Part shown: positions 27,079-34,467 of the stretch, piece after piece
Layout of the letters: every line of letters begins with the position of its first letter
Position numbering within the stretch: the first letter of the stretch is position 1
Source: G965267605 sp965267605
GTDB taxonomy: Bacteria > Bacteroidota > Bacteroidia > Flavobacteriales_E > Vicingaceae
Length of the DNA stretch: 64,000 nt
Direction of reading: 5' to 3'
Assembly (NCBI GenBank): GCA_965267605.1
Contig: OZ254088.1
Location: 682,001 to 746,000 of the forward strand
Made by a program: the position numbers and the translations under genes
Notes under the pieces: generated by a model
What the model was told of the DNA's origin: nothing
The model's database searches: none
What the model saw: the letters and a program-made list of their open reading frames with translations, nothing else

Positions 27079-28953
27079 ATGCGCCTAATCGCACAGTTAG
27101 CAATTGTAGGATGTTTATTGTTTTCCGTTTCTGCCACCGCGCAGATGCAGCTTACCGACCTGTCCTTTAATCAGGCGTTGGTTGGATACTATAAGCAGTT
27201 TTACAAGCAGCACCTCAGCATGAAGGCAGGTAACGATACATTGAATCTGCCTTTCTTCGAGGATTTCACCAAAGATTATTACTACCCGGATCCTGATAAG
27301 TGGTCGGATGTGAATGCATTCGTGAACCGGGGTTATCCCATAAACCCCAGATCCTATGGCGTGGCAACGCTAGACGGTCTTGACTCTACGGGCTATCCCT
27401 ATAATTTTGCTGATCCATTTTCTTACGGTGAAGCAGATCATCTCACTTCCAAACAGATAAGATTGCAGGGTGCTGCGGATAGCGTATACTTCAGCTTTTT
27501 CTATCAACCGCAGGGCAGGGGGAATAAGCCTGAAGACAAGGATTCTTTGGTACTGGATTTCTATCGAAGTACAGACAGTACGTGGGTGAGGCAATGGGGA
27601 ATTCCGGGAACATCATTCCACAATTTCAGACAGGTCATGATGTTCGTGGACACCACCTTCCATACAGACGGTTTTAGATTCCGCTTCCGGAACTATGCAA
27701 CATTGTCTGGTAACGTAGACCACTGGCATGTAGATTACATCTACCTCTCTGGAGGAAGAAACCACAACGATACTGTGTACAACGATGTGGTATACAAGAA
27801 TCCTCATGTGAGTTTTCTACAGACCTACGAATCGATGCCATGGTGGCACTACAAAGTAGATACCATTAACAACATGGCAGATGAAGTGAACCTGCGTGTG
27901 TACAATTACAATCCCAATACAGGATACGCTGTCAATTACAAGTACACGGTTCATGATCAATCTGGTGCCTTGATAGAAACACAACCCATTGGTGATCCAT
28001 TCTTTACGATCAATACGGCACTGGATTCTACTGATCTGCCTAATGAGATTTACAAACCAACCCCACCGGGACCTACAGCGAATGATTTCTATTTTCCACC
28101 GAACGATAGCAACACTACGTATTTCGTAATTCGGAACTTCTTCGCGCTGGATAAGACCACCACTCCTAAGTTTGATTTCCATTTACCTAACGACACGATC
28201 GTTTCTTTCCAGACATTCGGTGATTATTATGCCTATGATGATGGTTCAGCAGAGGCAGGCATTGGAGTGCAGGGAATCAATTCTGAATTGGCGTATCGTT
28301 TCTCTTCGAAGATCCAGGACACGCTTGCGGGGGTAAGAATCTACTTCAATCCCATTAAGGATAACATGACATCTTCTTCCTTCAAGTTGAAGGTATGGAA
28401 TAGCACGCGTTCACAGGTTATATATGAAGAACCGTTTGTAGTAAGTCCGTTCTACGGTTTCTTCAACTCATTCATAACGTATAAATTCTCTTCTCCGGTG
28501 GTAGTATCAGGTACGTTCCATATTGGCTATGAGAAACTCACTGAACCTTTCATGAATGTAGGATTTGATCGCAATCTGGATAACAGTGCGCATTTGTACT
28601 ACAACACGGGAGGATCGTGGATTCAGGCACCGTTCGCGGGATCATTAATGATGCGACCTTTCTTCAGAAATGGTGGGCATGTTATCGCTGGTACCAATGA
28701 AGGTGTGAAACAGGATTTCAGTTTGAACGCCTTTCCGAATCCAAGCAATGGAGATTTCACCATTCGAATCAGTGGGGCGGCAAGCGCGCAATACCAGATC
28801 AATATCCATGACCTTTCAGGCAAGCTGGTGGAATCGCGACAGAGTGGTGCCCAAGCTTCATTCTCCGGATTTTCTGAGGGAATGTATTTGGTAACGGCCA
28901 CTGACCTGCAGACAGGAGATTCACATCAGACGAAAATTGTAATTGCTAGATAG
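27079..28953 (+). CDS. secreted protein with type IX (Por) sorting domain
   Basis: This 624-residue protein has a signal peptide (MRLIAQLAIVGCLLFSVSATAQ), a long extracellular part with jelly-roll-like segments (LPFFEDFTKDYYYPDPDKW near residue 55), and the C-terminal domain LNAFPNPSNGDFTIRIS ... YQINIHDLSGKLVESR ... GMYLVTATD of type A sorting signals. It should be exported by the type IX machinery to the surface. The DSxDxPF-like N-terminal region recurs in many gliding-type Bacteroidota proteins, but the function is unknown. The RluA gene follows after two bases. Confidence 0.85.
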   Translation: MRLIAQLAIVGCLLFSVSATAQMQLTDLSFNQALVGYYKQFYKQHLSMKAGNDTLNLPFFEDFTKDYYYPDPDKWSDVNAFVNRGYPINPRSYGVATLDGLDSTGYPYNFADPFSYGEADHLTSKQIRLQGAADSVYFSFFYQPQGRGNKPEDKDSLVLDFYRSTDSTWVRQWGIPGTSFHNFRQVMMFVDTTFHTDGFRFRFRNYATLSGNVDHWHVDYIYLSGGRNHNDTVYNDVVYKNPHVSFLQTYESMPWWHYKVDTINNMADEVNLRVYNYNPNTGYAVNYKYTVHDQSGALIETQPIGDPFFTINTALDSTDLPNEIYKPTPPGPTANDFYFPPNDSNTTYFVIRNFFALDKTTTPKFDFHLPNDTIVSFQTFGDYYAYDDGSAEAGIGVQGINSELAYRFSSKIQDTLAGVRIYFNPIKDNMTSSSFKLKVWNSTRSQVIYEEPFVVSPFYGFFNSFITYKFSSPVVVSGTFHIGYEKLTEPFMNVGFDRNLDNSAHLYYNTGGSWIQAPFAGSLMMRPFFRNGGHVIAGTNEGVKQDFSLNAFPNPSNGDFTIRISGAASAQYQINIHDLSGKLVESRQSGAQASFSGFSEGMYLVTATDLQTGDSHQTKIVIAR

Positions 28954-28955
28954 CA

Positions 28956-29987
28956 ATGACTTCAGAGGATAGGGTAGAAGAGGAAGAGCGAGAAGACCTC
29001 TTTGAGCACTTCAAGTACAATGTAGATCCCGGACAGGAACTACTGAGAATAGATAAGTTTCTTTTCGATCGCATCAAGAACGTTTCCAGAAACCGCATTC
29101 AGGTTGCCACTAAGAATGGTAATGTATTGGTGAATGGCAATCAGGTGAAACCCAATTACAAGGTGCGCTATGGCGATGAGATCTCTGTGATCCTCCCATA
29201 TCCACCAAAAGAAACCGAAGTCCTTCCTGAAGACCTCCCGCTAGAGATCGTTTATGAGGACCAAGAAGTGATTGTGCTTAATAAAGCTGCTGGCATGGTG
29301 GTACACCCTGGTTTTGGCAACCACGATGGAACCCTGGTTAATGCTTTGTTGCATCACTTTGGAGAATTGCCTTCATCAGAAGGACAAAGGAGGCCCGGCT
29401 TAGTGCACAGACTGGATAAAGACACATCAGGTTTGATGGTAGTAGCCAAGACGGAGCATGCACTTACCCATTTGGCAAAGCAGTTCTTCGACCGCACTAC
29501 GGATAGAAAGTACTGGGCATTGGCCTGGGGTGATGTGGAGGAAGAAGGCACTGTGGAAGGTAACATTGGTAGGAGCTTAAAGAATCGGAAGGTGCAGGAG
29601 GTTTTTCCCGAAGGGGATTTTGGTAAAGTTGCCATTACCCATTACAAGCCGTTGGAACGACTTGGCTATGTTACCCTGGTGGAATGTAAGCTTGATACCG
29701 GGAGGACACATCAGATACGTGTGCACATGAAGCATATTGGTCACAGTTTGTTCAATGACGCAGATTACGATGGTGACAGGATCCGTAAGGGTACGGTATT
29801 CACCAAGTACAAACAGTTTGTTCAGAATGCGTTCGAGTTGTGTCCAAGACAGGCGTTGCATGCGAAGACACTTGCTTTTACACACCCCACGTCCGGTGAA
29901 CGTATGGAGTTCAGTTCTGAACTACCTGAAGATATAGCACAGTTGCTGGAAAAGTGGAGGGCTTATATCGGTACCCGAAAAGATTAA
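28956..29987 (+). CDS. rluD: RluA-family 23S rRNA pseudouridine synthase
   Basis: The 343-residue protein joins an N-terminal S4 RNA-binding domain (LRIDKFLFDRIKNVSRNRIQ, residues 28-47) to the RluA catalytic domain with GLVHRLDKDTSGLMV, whose Asp is the catalytic nucleophile, followed by KYWALAWG and GRTHQIRVHMKHIGH. Domain order fits RluD, which modifies helix 69 of 23S rRNA; the symbol is by similarity to the subfamily. It lies two bases after the type IX cargo gene. Confidence 0.9.
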   Translation: MTSEDRVEEEEREDLFEHFKYNVDPGQELLRIDKFLFDRIKNVSRNRIQVATKNGNVLVNGNQVKPNYKVRYGDEISVILPYPPKETEVLPEDLPLEIVYEDQEVIVLNKAAGMVVHPGFGNHDGTLVNALLHHFGELPSSEGQRRPGLVHRLDKDTSGLMVVAKTEHALTHLAKQFFDRTTDRKYWALAWGDVEEEGTVEGNIGRSLKNRKVQEVFPEGDFGKVAITHYKPLERLGYVTLVECKLDTGRTHQIRVHMKHIGHSLFNDADYDGDRIRKGTVFTKYKQFVQNAFELCPRQALHAKTLAFTHPTSGERMEFSSELPEDIAQLLEKWRAYIGTRKD

Positions 29988-30007
29988 TTTGTAAACCCCA
30001 TAAAACA

Positions 30008-30048
30008 ACAAAGGCATCTAAACCTGTGACAGTTTAAGACGCCTTTGT
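30008..30048 (-). terminator. rho-independent terminator-like hairpin at the 3' end of the - strand RNA
   Basis: Positions 30008-30023 pair with 30032-30048 (eight perfect pairs from ACAAAGGC/GCCTTTGT, then one A.C, then seven more with one bulge) around an 8-base loop. The A.C pair is G.U on the - strand, and the - strand continues with TGTTTTA, a short U-rich tail; the + strand continues with CTAGGG, which is not U-rich. It may still help end rluD transcripts. Confidence 0.65.
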
Positions 30049-30158
30049 CTAGGGTAAGGTCTTTAATCCGGCACCCATCGTCCGGCTTTGAAGAAACGCA
30101 TATCCCAGCGATTTCTTCAAGAGGATCGATCAAATCCTCTGACCTCTTTTGACAATTA

Positions 30159-30569
30159 TCAACCGAAGTTGAACCTTGCCATGACCTGTGGAACCGAAGT
30201 TCCTAAGATCTAAATCCAATCTTTCTAACCGCGAAGTCTTCAAGACTGAACATGGTTCTTCCAGCCGAAGCTTTCTGAACCGGTCCGATCTGTTGAGCCG
30301 AAGCTCGCCAGACCGAAGGTTGTTCTTCCGACCGAGGCCTTCCGAACATGCAATCCTTCGAACCGAAATTCTCCAGACTGCGACCAATACAACCGAAGTT
30401 ATATCGGGGTGATCATTCCAGCCGAAGCTTTCCTGATCGGTGACCAGTAGAGCCGAAGCTTTTCTGGTCGGGGTAACTTTCAGGGCCGAAACCCCTCCAG
30501 TCGGAATCCATCGGGCCGAAGCCTTCTGGAAGTGTCGTTGTCAACAACCGAGATCATTAACATCGACAG
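30159..30569. repeat. tandem imperfect hairpin repeat, period about 31 bases
   Basis: This is the repeat body of the candidate RNA. Centre-to-centre distances are 29-37 bases. Sequence identity between units is confined to the loop and two or three flanking pairs (AGC/GCT, AAC/GTT, GGC/GCC); the outer arms are different in each unit but complementary within it. In three units (30254-30281, 30322-30347, 30411-30438) the layout is the same: 4-5 outer pairs, a 4x4 internal loop, 3 inner layers, tetraloop. Confidence 0.85.
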
Positions 30570-30599
30570 TGCTAATGTATATGAAGGATCGTATGTGCC

Positions 30600-31037
30600 A
30601 AACTTTTTAACTCCCTAGTTCTTAACACGATATGCACTTCTGGAGGAAATGTGGAGTTAGTATCCTGTTCATTGATGGTTGATAACCGTAAACAAGAATT
30701 TCGATGCTTAGCTCACTCTCAATCCAGACCTGAGAAACACGCAATCACCATGCCCTTTGCATTGTTAACTACGTATACACGAAATGGTTGTGAATAAGTC
30801 CAGAGGAAAGTGGTTTCTAAATTACGCAACTAGATTTTTTGGATTTTCGGATTTCAACATTTGATGTGAACCAAACTTTTTGGCTTGGCATATATTTGGC
30901 TGCGATTTTGTGTCAGCTGAGAATTGGACGTGAAATTTTACGGGACTACATGTATAAAGTCAAACAAAGGAGAAACGTTTGAGATTATCTTATCTTCATC
31001 ATACATCCAAATTTGTGGGTGACAAGACATTTTCTCA
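30600..31037. other. non-coding, AT-rich spacer
   Basis: I see no protein gene or stable structure here. An exact TAnnTTTG match (TATATTTG, 30891-30898) faces the membrane protein gene at 31038, though 140 bases away. An 11-base string CCAAACTTTTT occurs twice (30598-30608 and 30871-30881); on the - strand it reads as a one-mismatch -7 element, and the first copy is well placed to start the hairpin RNA near 30593. Confidence 0.4.
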
Positions 31038-31700
31038 ATGGCATCTCTCAGTACCATAGTTACTACCAAGCGGCTTCTCATGAATAGTTTAACCGTTATT
31101 TGTAAATGGGGGGTGTGCGCGGTTGTTGCTTGGTGGTTTAATTCCTTAATATTTCCAGAGAAGCATATAAATCCTCTCTACATTTTTAGTGATTCATTCG
31201 GAACACTCGTTACCAAACAAATGGGTGTATATGTTTTAACACTGATTAGTGTTTATGTCTTAAGTTTCGTTGGCTTAAGAATCTTGCTCAACATAATCTC
31301 TCAACGGGTAGGTATAAGGATAGATAGAATGTTTGACCAATCAGAACCTGAGGAGCAAAGGAGTTTCAAAGCAAAAGCAATTAATGAAATAAGACGTAAG
31401 ATTCGATACCTAAATTGGCATGGTTTATTCGGAAGAAGTGATGAACCAGATGAAAGAAAGGTAAATGTGAATATTGCTAATAGAGTTTATAGTACTTGGG
31501 CGATTGTTTTCCTTTATGGTTGCGTATTAATTTGGATTGCAGACGCATTATCGATTCTAATTCGATTAAGTGTGTCATTAATTTTTGGTGTATGCGTAGT
31601 AGCACTCGTTATTGTAAAAGCTGGATTGACAGGAGGTGTAAAGTGGGCAATGAACACAGTTTTGCATGAATCAGATCTCATGAAGAAAGGAGTCCAATGA
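31038..31700 (+). CDS. hypothetical membrane protein with four spans
   Basis: The 220-residue protein has two hydrophobic segments near the N-terminus (ICKWGVCAVVAWWF, YVLTLISVYVLSFVGLRILL), a charged cytoplasmic-type middle of about 60 residues rich in Arg and Lys (INEIRRKIRYLNWHGLFGRS), and two more spans near 160-200. I recognise no family. It lies in an AT-richer patch with SIR2-like and GIY-YIG-like genes, so it may be part of accessory or defence cargo. A good AAAGGAG sequence near its 3' end precedes a tiny overlapping reading frame at 31697. Confidence 0.6.
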   Translation: MASLSTIVTTKRLLMNSLTVICKWGVCAVVAWWFNSLIFPEKHINPLYIFSDSFGTLVTKQMGVYVLTLISVYVLSFVGLRILLNIISQRVGIRIDRMFDQSEPEEQRSFKAKAINEIRRKIRYLNWHGLFGRSDEPDERKVNVNIANRVYSTWAIVFLYGCVLIWIADALSILIRLSVSLIFGVCVVALVIVKAGLTGGVKWAMNTVLHESDLMKKGVQ

Positions 31701-31759
31701 TGAACCTTACCTTATTAGATTTAATAGAGGAATTCTATTTGCACCTGATGTTGCAGTGA
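31697..31759 (+). CDS. possible 20-residue peptide, translationally coupled
   Basis: An ATG at 31697 overlaps the stop of the membrane protein gene as ATGA and is preceded at five bases by AAAGGAG, an unusually strong Shine-Dalgarno sequence for this genome. The frame encodes only 20 residues (MMNLTLLDLIEEF, then YLHLMLQ) before a TGA. It may be a real short peptide or the remaining start of a lost gene. Confidence 0.25.
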   Translation: MMNLTLLDLIEEFYLHLMLQ

Positions 31760-31822
31760 GAGTGTCAAAAATTGTTTGAATGAAAGCCCTATAAGTACCG
31801 TTAGAGTTTGACCGTGATTGGG

Positions 31823-32902
31823 CTAATGTATTGCCCGCAATTTAGCAACACCACCAGCCTCAGGTGGAAAAAAGAACTCTGACAAATCTTCTACCTGTTG
31901 ACAGCGTTGCACCCATTCTGGTTTAATTGCTCTTAATCTATCTCTAATGAATCTCTCATATACGTCCGATTTAACCTGGTAGTATATCCGTTGAACCTTA
32001 TTCGCATCTGAACATAGAAACTGATCTATTGTCCAATTAAATTGATGGAATGAATATCCAATAACAACCAAAATTTCAGTTTCTACCATTATCTCTCGGG
32101 CTCTTACAATATGTGGACAATCCTGCGGAGTAGGTAACTTTGCTTGCATTTCACAAGCGAATGATAAAGTACTTTGATAATTAGAATATCCATCGACTTC
32201 ACCATATCGGTTTATTACATATGACATGAACTCTCTTTCATTCATATCATTAGCAATTAAGTCCAATTGATGCGCACCCTGCCTGTTCGTGTAAGCTCCA
32301 GCAGTTCCATTCAATTTTATGAGACTGGGTCTCGTTTGATTATAACTGTTTTCCAGTTCTGGAAAGACATTTAGATTTGCAGAGGCCGTGGAAATATCTC
32401 CCTGAATGTCACTTGCAAGTTCGAATTGTAAATCGTAATTCCAGGAAATTATATTGATTCCTTCTTTTAAACGCCCTCCCGGTGCAACAAATTGCAAAAA
32501 GGACCGATACCTAGGGTCTACTGTCGTATTTACTCTATGTACGGTTTCATCATCTATTTGCTGGGAAGATTTAATACCTGCTACATATTTATCCGCTTTT
32601 TGGAGTTGCTCGTAAAAAAGGAAAGCGCTCATTATTGTTTTGAGTTTTTCAAGCTTTTTGATTTCACCAGCATTGTATAACTCTTGTGCGAATGTGTCAA
32701 AAGTGGTTCTCTCACTAATACAATTTAAAACCCAATTGGCGTCTTCAATAAATAATTCGTAGTTCTTCGTTGAGAGAGTCGCCCTCGCTCGAAGAGTTGT
32801 ACAGTATTGAATGAACCATACTAAACGTTTTTGCACATCAGCTACCAATGGAACACTCCAGTAACTAGCCCCAGCTCCAATGATATATGTGATTTTAGCC
32901 AT
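31823..32902 (-). CDS. SIR2-like domain protein (putative NAD-binding effector)
   Basis: The 359-residue protein starts with the SIR2-type dinucleotide motif IIGAGAS (residues 7-13), has IISWNYDLQFE in the middle, the Asn-Tyr-Asp signature of SIR2_2-like proteins, and VVIGYSFHQFNWTIDQFL near residue 290. There is no zinc ribbon with paired cysteines, so a histone-deacetylase-like sirtuin is unlikely; stand-alone SIR2-like proteins of this type often act as NAD-depleting anti-phage effectors. That role here is inference from family and from the accessory-like setting. It is divergent from the GIY-YIG-like gene across a 120-base gap with a palindrome. Confidence 0.75.
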   Translation of the reverse strand: MAKITYIIGAGASYWSVPLVADVQKRLVWFIQYCTTLRARATLSTKNYELFIEDANWVLNCISERTTFDTFAQELYNAGEIKKLEKLKTIMSAFLFYEQLQKADKYVAGIKSSQQIDDETVHRVNTTVDPRYRSFLQFVAPGGRLKEGINIISWNYDLQFELASDIQGDISTASANLNVFPELENSYNQTRPSLIKLNGTAGAYTNRQGAHQLDLIANDMNEREFMSYVINRYGEVDGYSNYQSTLSFACEMQAKLPTPQDCPHIVRAREIMVETEILVVIGYSFHQFNWTIDQFLCSDANKVQRIYYQVKSDVYERFIRDRLRAIKPEWVQRCQQVEDLSEFFFPPEAGGVAKLRAIH

Positions 32903-32960
32903 GATTCAATCTAACAAAATGAACGCGAAGTGTCAGCACAATAGTCTAAACATATGGAAA

Positions 32961-32978
32961 TAGGGTATAAATACCCTA
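32961..32978. promoter_or_regulatory. palindrome between the SIR2-like and GIY-YIG-like genes
   Basis: TAGGGTA and TACCCTA form a perfect 7-base inverted repeat around TAAA. It lies in the 120-base divergent gap, 59 bases from the SIR2 start and 45 bases before the GIY-YIG start. Size and place suggest an operator that could control both genes. Confidence 0.45.
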
Positions 32979-33022
32979 GCACTGGCTATTGATGTCTACT
33001 ACATTGGTCAGCAAACAGATAT

Positions 33023-33370
33023 ATGGAAAATACATATGCTTTAACTTCACAAGCCATTCGGGAGAATGTTTTAGATATCACAGGGGTATACGTTTTAGGA
33101 CATATTAGTAGTGAAACTGGCGATTTGAAGCCCGAGTACGTTGGAAGAAGTGATGGTGAATTACAAACAAGGCTACTTAAGTGGGTTGACCAGTATGAAT
33201 ACTTTAAATTCTCGTATTCGCCCGACCCTGTTGGGGCCTTTTACGATGAGTGTAAGTTGTATCACCTATTGGGGGGAAGTGATCACTTAGACAATGAGAA
33301 TCATCCTGACGTTCCTGATGGATACTCGAGCGAAACATTGTCATGCCCTGTGCAGGGTTGCAATGAATGA
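33023..33370 (+). CDS. small GIY-YIG-like nuclease-fold protein
   Basis: The 115-residue protein shows TGVYVLG at residues 20-26 and EYVGRSDGELQTRLLKW at 38-54, which match the paired GIY ... YIG strands and following Arg helix of the GIY-YIG fold; YDECKLYH (74-81) and DNENHP (90-95) could give the catalytic Glu and Asn. A CPVQGC cysteine pair lies at the C-terminus. It carries no other domain. Nuclease activity is inference; the gene shares an intergenic region with the SIR2-like gene and may act in defence or DNA processing. Confidence 0.55.
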   Translation: MENTYALTSQAIRENVLDITGVYVLGHISSETGDLKPEYVGRSDGELQTRLLKWVDQYEYFKFSYSPDPVGAFYDECKLYHLLGGSDHLDNENHPDVPDGYSSETLSCPVQGCNE

Positions 33371-33429
33371 TAAGATTCCCCAATGCTCACTAGGTTCGTT
33401 CAGTTTCCAGTAGGAGGACACAGGGATTA

Positions 33430-34446
33430 CTATTCCACCCCTTTAGAGCAGTAAGCGATGAGGTCTTCAAGCTGCTGTTTGCTCATACGCTCCTCTGTGT
33501 AGTGAGGCATGTATGGCTTATAACCTGGTAAGGCATAGGTTCCTCTTCGGGTAATGACATACAGAGATTTGTTGTCATTCTTTTTCAGGTGGCGCTTGAA
33601 GAAGCCGCGATCAAAGTTATCGCTGTTGATCTCAAAGTTGGTTACGCGACCCGTCTTGTGACAGTGCATGCAGCTCTTCTCCCAAATGATCTTTCCTTTC
33701 TTCGGATCTCCTTTTTCGCCCATCTTTCTGCTATCCCCGTACTGTGGATCCAAAAACTTTGCTGGAGATTTCAGCAAGTATTTTGTCTTCAACATAGCAA
33801 TCGCCTCATTGTTACCAACGCCAGTACGCCCTGTCTCCAATTGATCCCATTCAGATTGATCCAATTTTAGATCTCCCAGTTTGATCTGATCGTGATACAT
33901 GTAAGCCAACATGGCCTCCCGCTCCCATTTCTCAGGCATCCTGCCCTTTGAGCATTCCACGCAACATAGGTCAATGGCATTTTCCAAAGTATCATTGGAA
34001 GGGATTACCAACTGCCCGTATTTCTTGACATAATCATCGTTGTACCACGATTCACGGTTTACAATGCCCCAGAACGTAGTTCCCTGAAGAAAGGGAAGAT
34101 TGTTCCTCTCCGCATATTCCAATCTGGCATGGGGGTCTGGATTGTTCAGTACAGGGTCTTCACGCTTGAGGTTATGACAATCCGTACATACAAAGAACTT
34201 GGAAATACGCTTCCCACGTTTGCCATCGGGAGTAGTCGTTCTTCCAAGCGTGATGAGTTCATACCCTCGTTTGACCTCTTCCGCACTTGCGGGTTTTCTA
34301 TAGTGAATAGGTTTCTTGTCGCCCAGTTCTACCAATGCTTCTGAAAGCAAAGTGTCCTTATCCCATGGCTCATCTTCCACCGTTAGCCACGGAACGATGA
34401 ATCCAGGAATACTTAGACAGACCAGTAAAATGAATGACGACTTCAT
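33430..34446 (-). CDS. secreted di-heme cytochrome c family protein
   Basis: The 338-residue protein has an N-terminal signal segment (SSFILLVCLSIPGFIVPW) and two CxxCH haem attachment motifs: CTDCH at residues 87-91 and CMHCH near 262. A further CCVECS sequence near 186 lacks the histidine. The C-terminal MPHYTEERMSKQQLEDLIAYC segment is typical of class I cytochrome c ends with an axial Met. It follows the TonB receptor gene by 21 bases on the same strand, so the two are probably co-transcribed. Redox partner unknown. Confidence 0.82.
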   Translation of the reverse strand: MKSSFILLVCLSIPGFIVPWLTVEDEPWDKDTLLSEALVELGDKKPIHYRKPASAEEVKRGYELITLGRTTTPDGKRGKRISKFFVCTDCHNLKREDPVLNNPDPHARLEYAERNNLPFLQGTTFWGIVNRESWYNDDYVKKYGQLVIPSNDTLENAIDLCCVECSKGRMPEKWEREAMLAYMYHDQIKLGDLKLDQSEWDQLETGRTGVGNNEAIAMLKTKYLLKSPAKFLDPQYGDSRKMGEKGDPKKGKIIWEKSCMHCHKTGRVTNFEINSDNFDRGFFKRHLKKNDNKSLYVITRRGTYALPGYKPYMPHYTEERMSKQQLEDLIAYCSKGVE

Positions 34447-34467
34447 ACCTTAAAATTAGGCAATCTC

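Larger units (their letters stand above)
30000..30595 (-). ncRNA. candidate structured RNA: ~13 tandem C(UUCG)G hairpins plus 3' domain
   Basis: No protein gene fits here. On the - strand, from about 30569 down to 30159, some 13 hairpins follow each other with almost no spacer; their loop centres (CGAA or CGAG on the + strand) are at 30164, 30195, 30232, 30266, 30299, 30333, 30364, 30394, 30423, 30454, 30487, 30517 and 30549. Arms differ but pair, e.g. GGTTC/GAACC (30254/30277), GATCA/TGATC (30411/30434), TCCA/TGGA (30507/30527). The unit at 30232 is degenerate. Then come two other stems (30134-30140 with 30120-30126; 30112-30120 with 30088-30096) and a terminator-like hairpin. Mispairs are mostly A.C on the + strand, i.e. 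G.U on the - strand, so the RNA is probably the - strand. Ends are estimates. Class and function unknown; a protein-binding decoy like CsrB is one idea. Confidence 0.7.

Noticed and set aside
30130..30412. Reading frames of 74 and 85 codons on the two strands inside the hairpin array
   Set aside because: Their Arg, Leu, Ser and Glu rich products only mirror the CCGAAG/CTTCGG repeat. The pattern of change keeps base pairing and not codons, and unit lengths of 29-37 break any reading frame.
30159..30569. CRISPR array
   Set aside because: The period of about 31 bases and regular motif first suggested it, but there is no constant repeat with unique spacers; each unit is itself a hairpin and no cas gene is near.
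30159..30569. Integron attC array or REP-type transposon repeats
   Set aside because: Units lack the GTTRRRY core and variable loop of attC sites and no integrase or REP transposase is seen. Units are contiguous, not scattered.
30614..30800. tRNA or small known RNA in the spacer
   Set aside because: No cloverleaf, no TTCNANNC loop with proper arms and no 6S-like long hairpin could be made out.
31823..32902. Classical sirtuin protein deacetylase
   Set aside because: GAGAS is present but the zinc-ribbon cysteines and the GAG-x-S/NID-x-L catalytic layout of protein deacetylases are not; SIR2_2-like is the better call.
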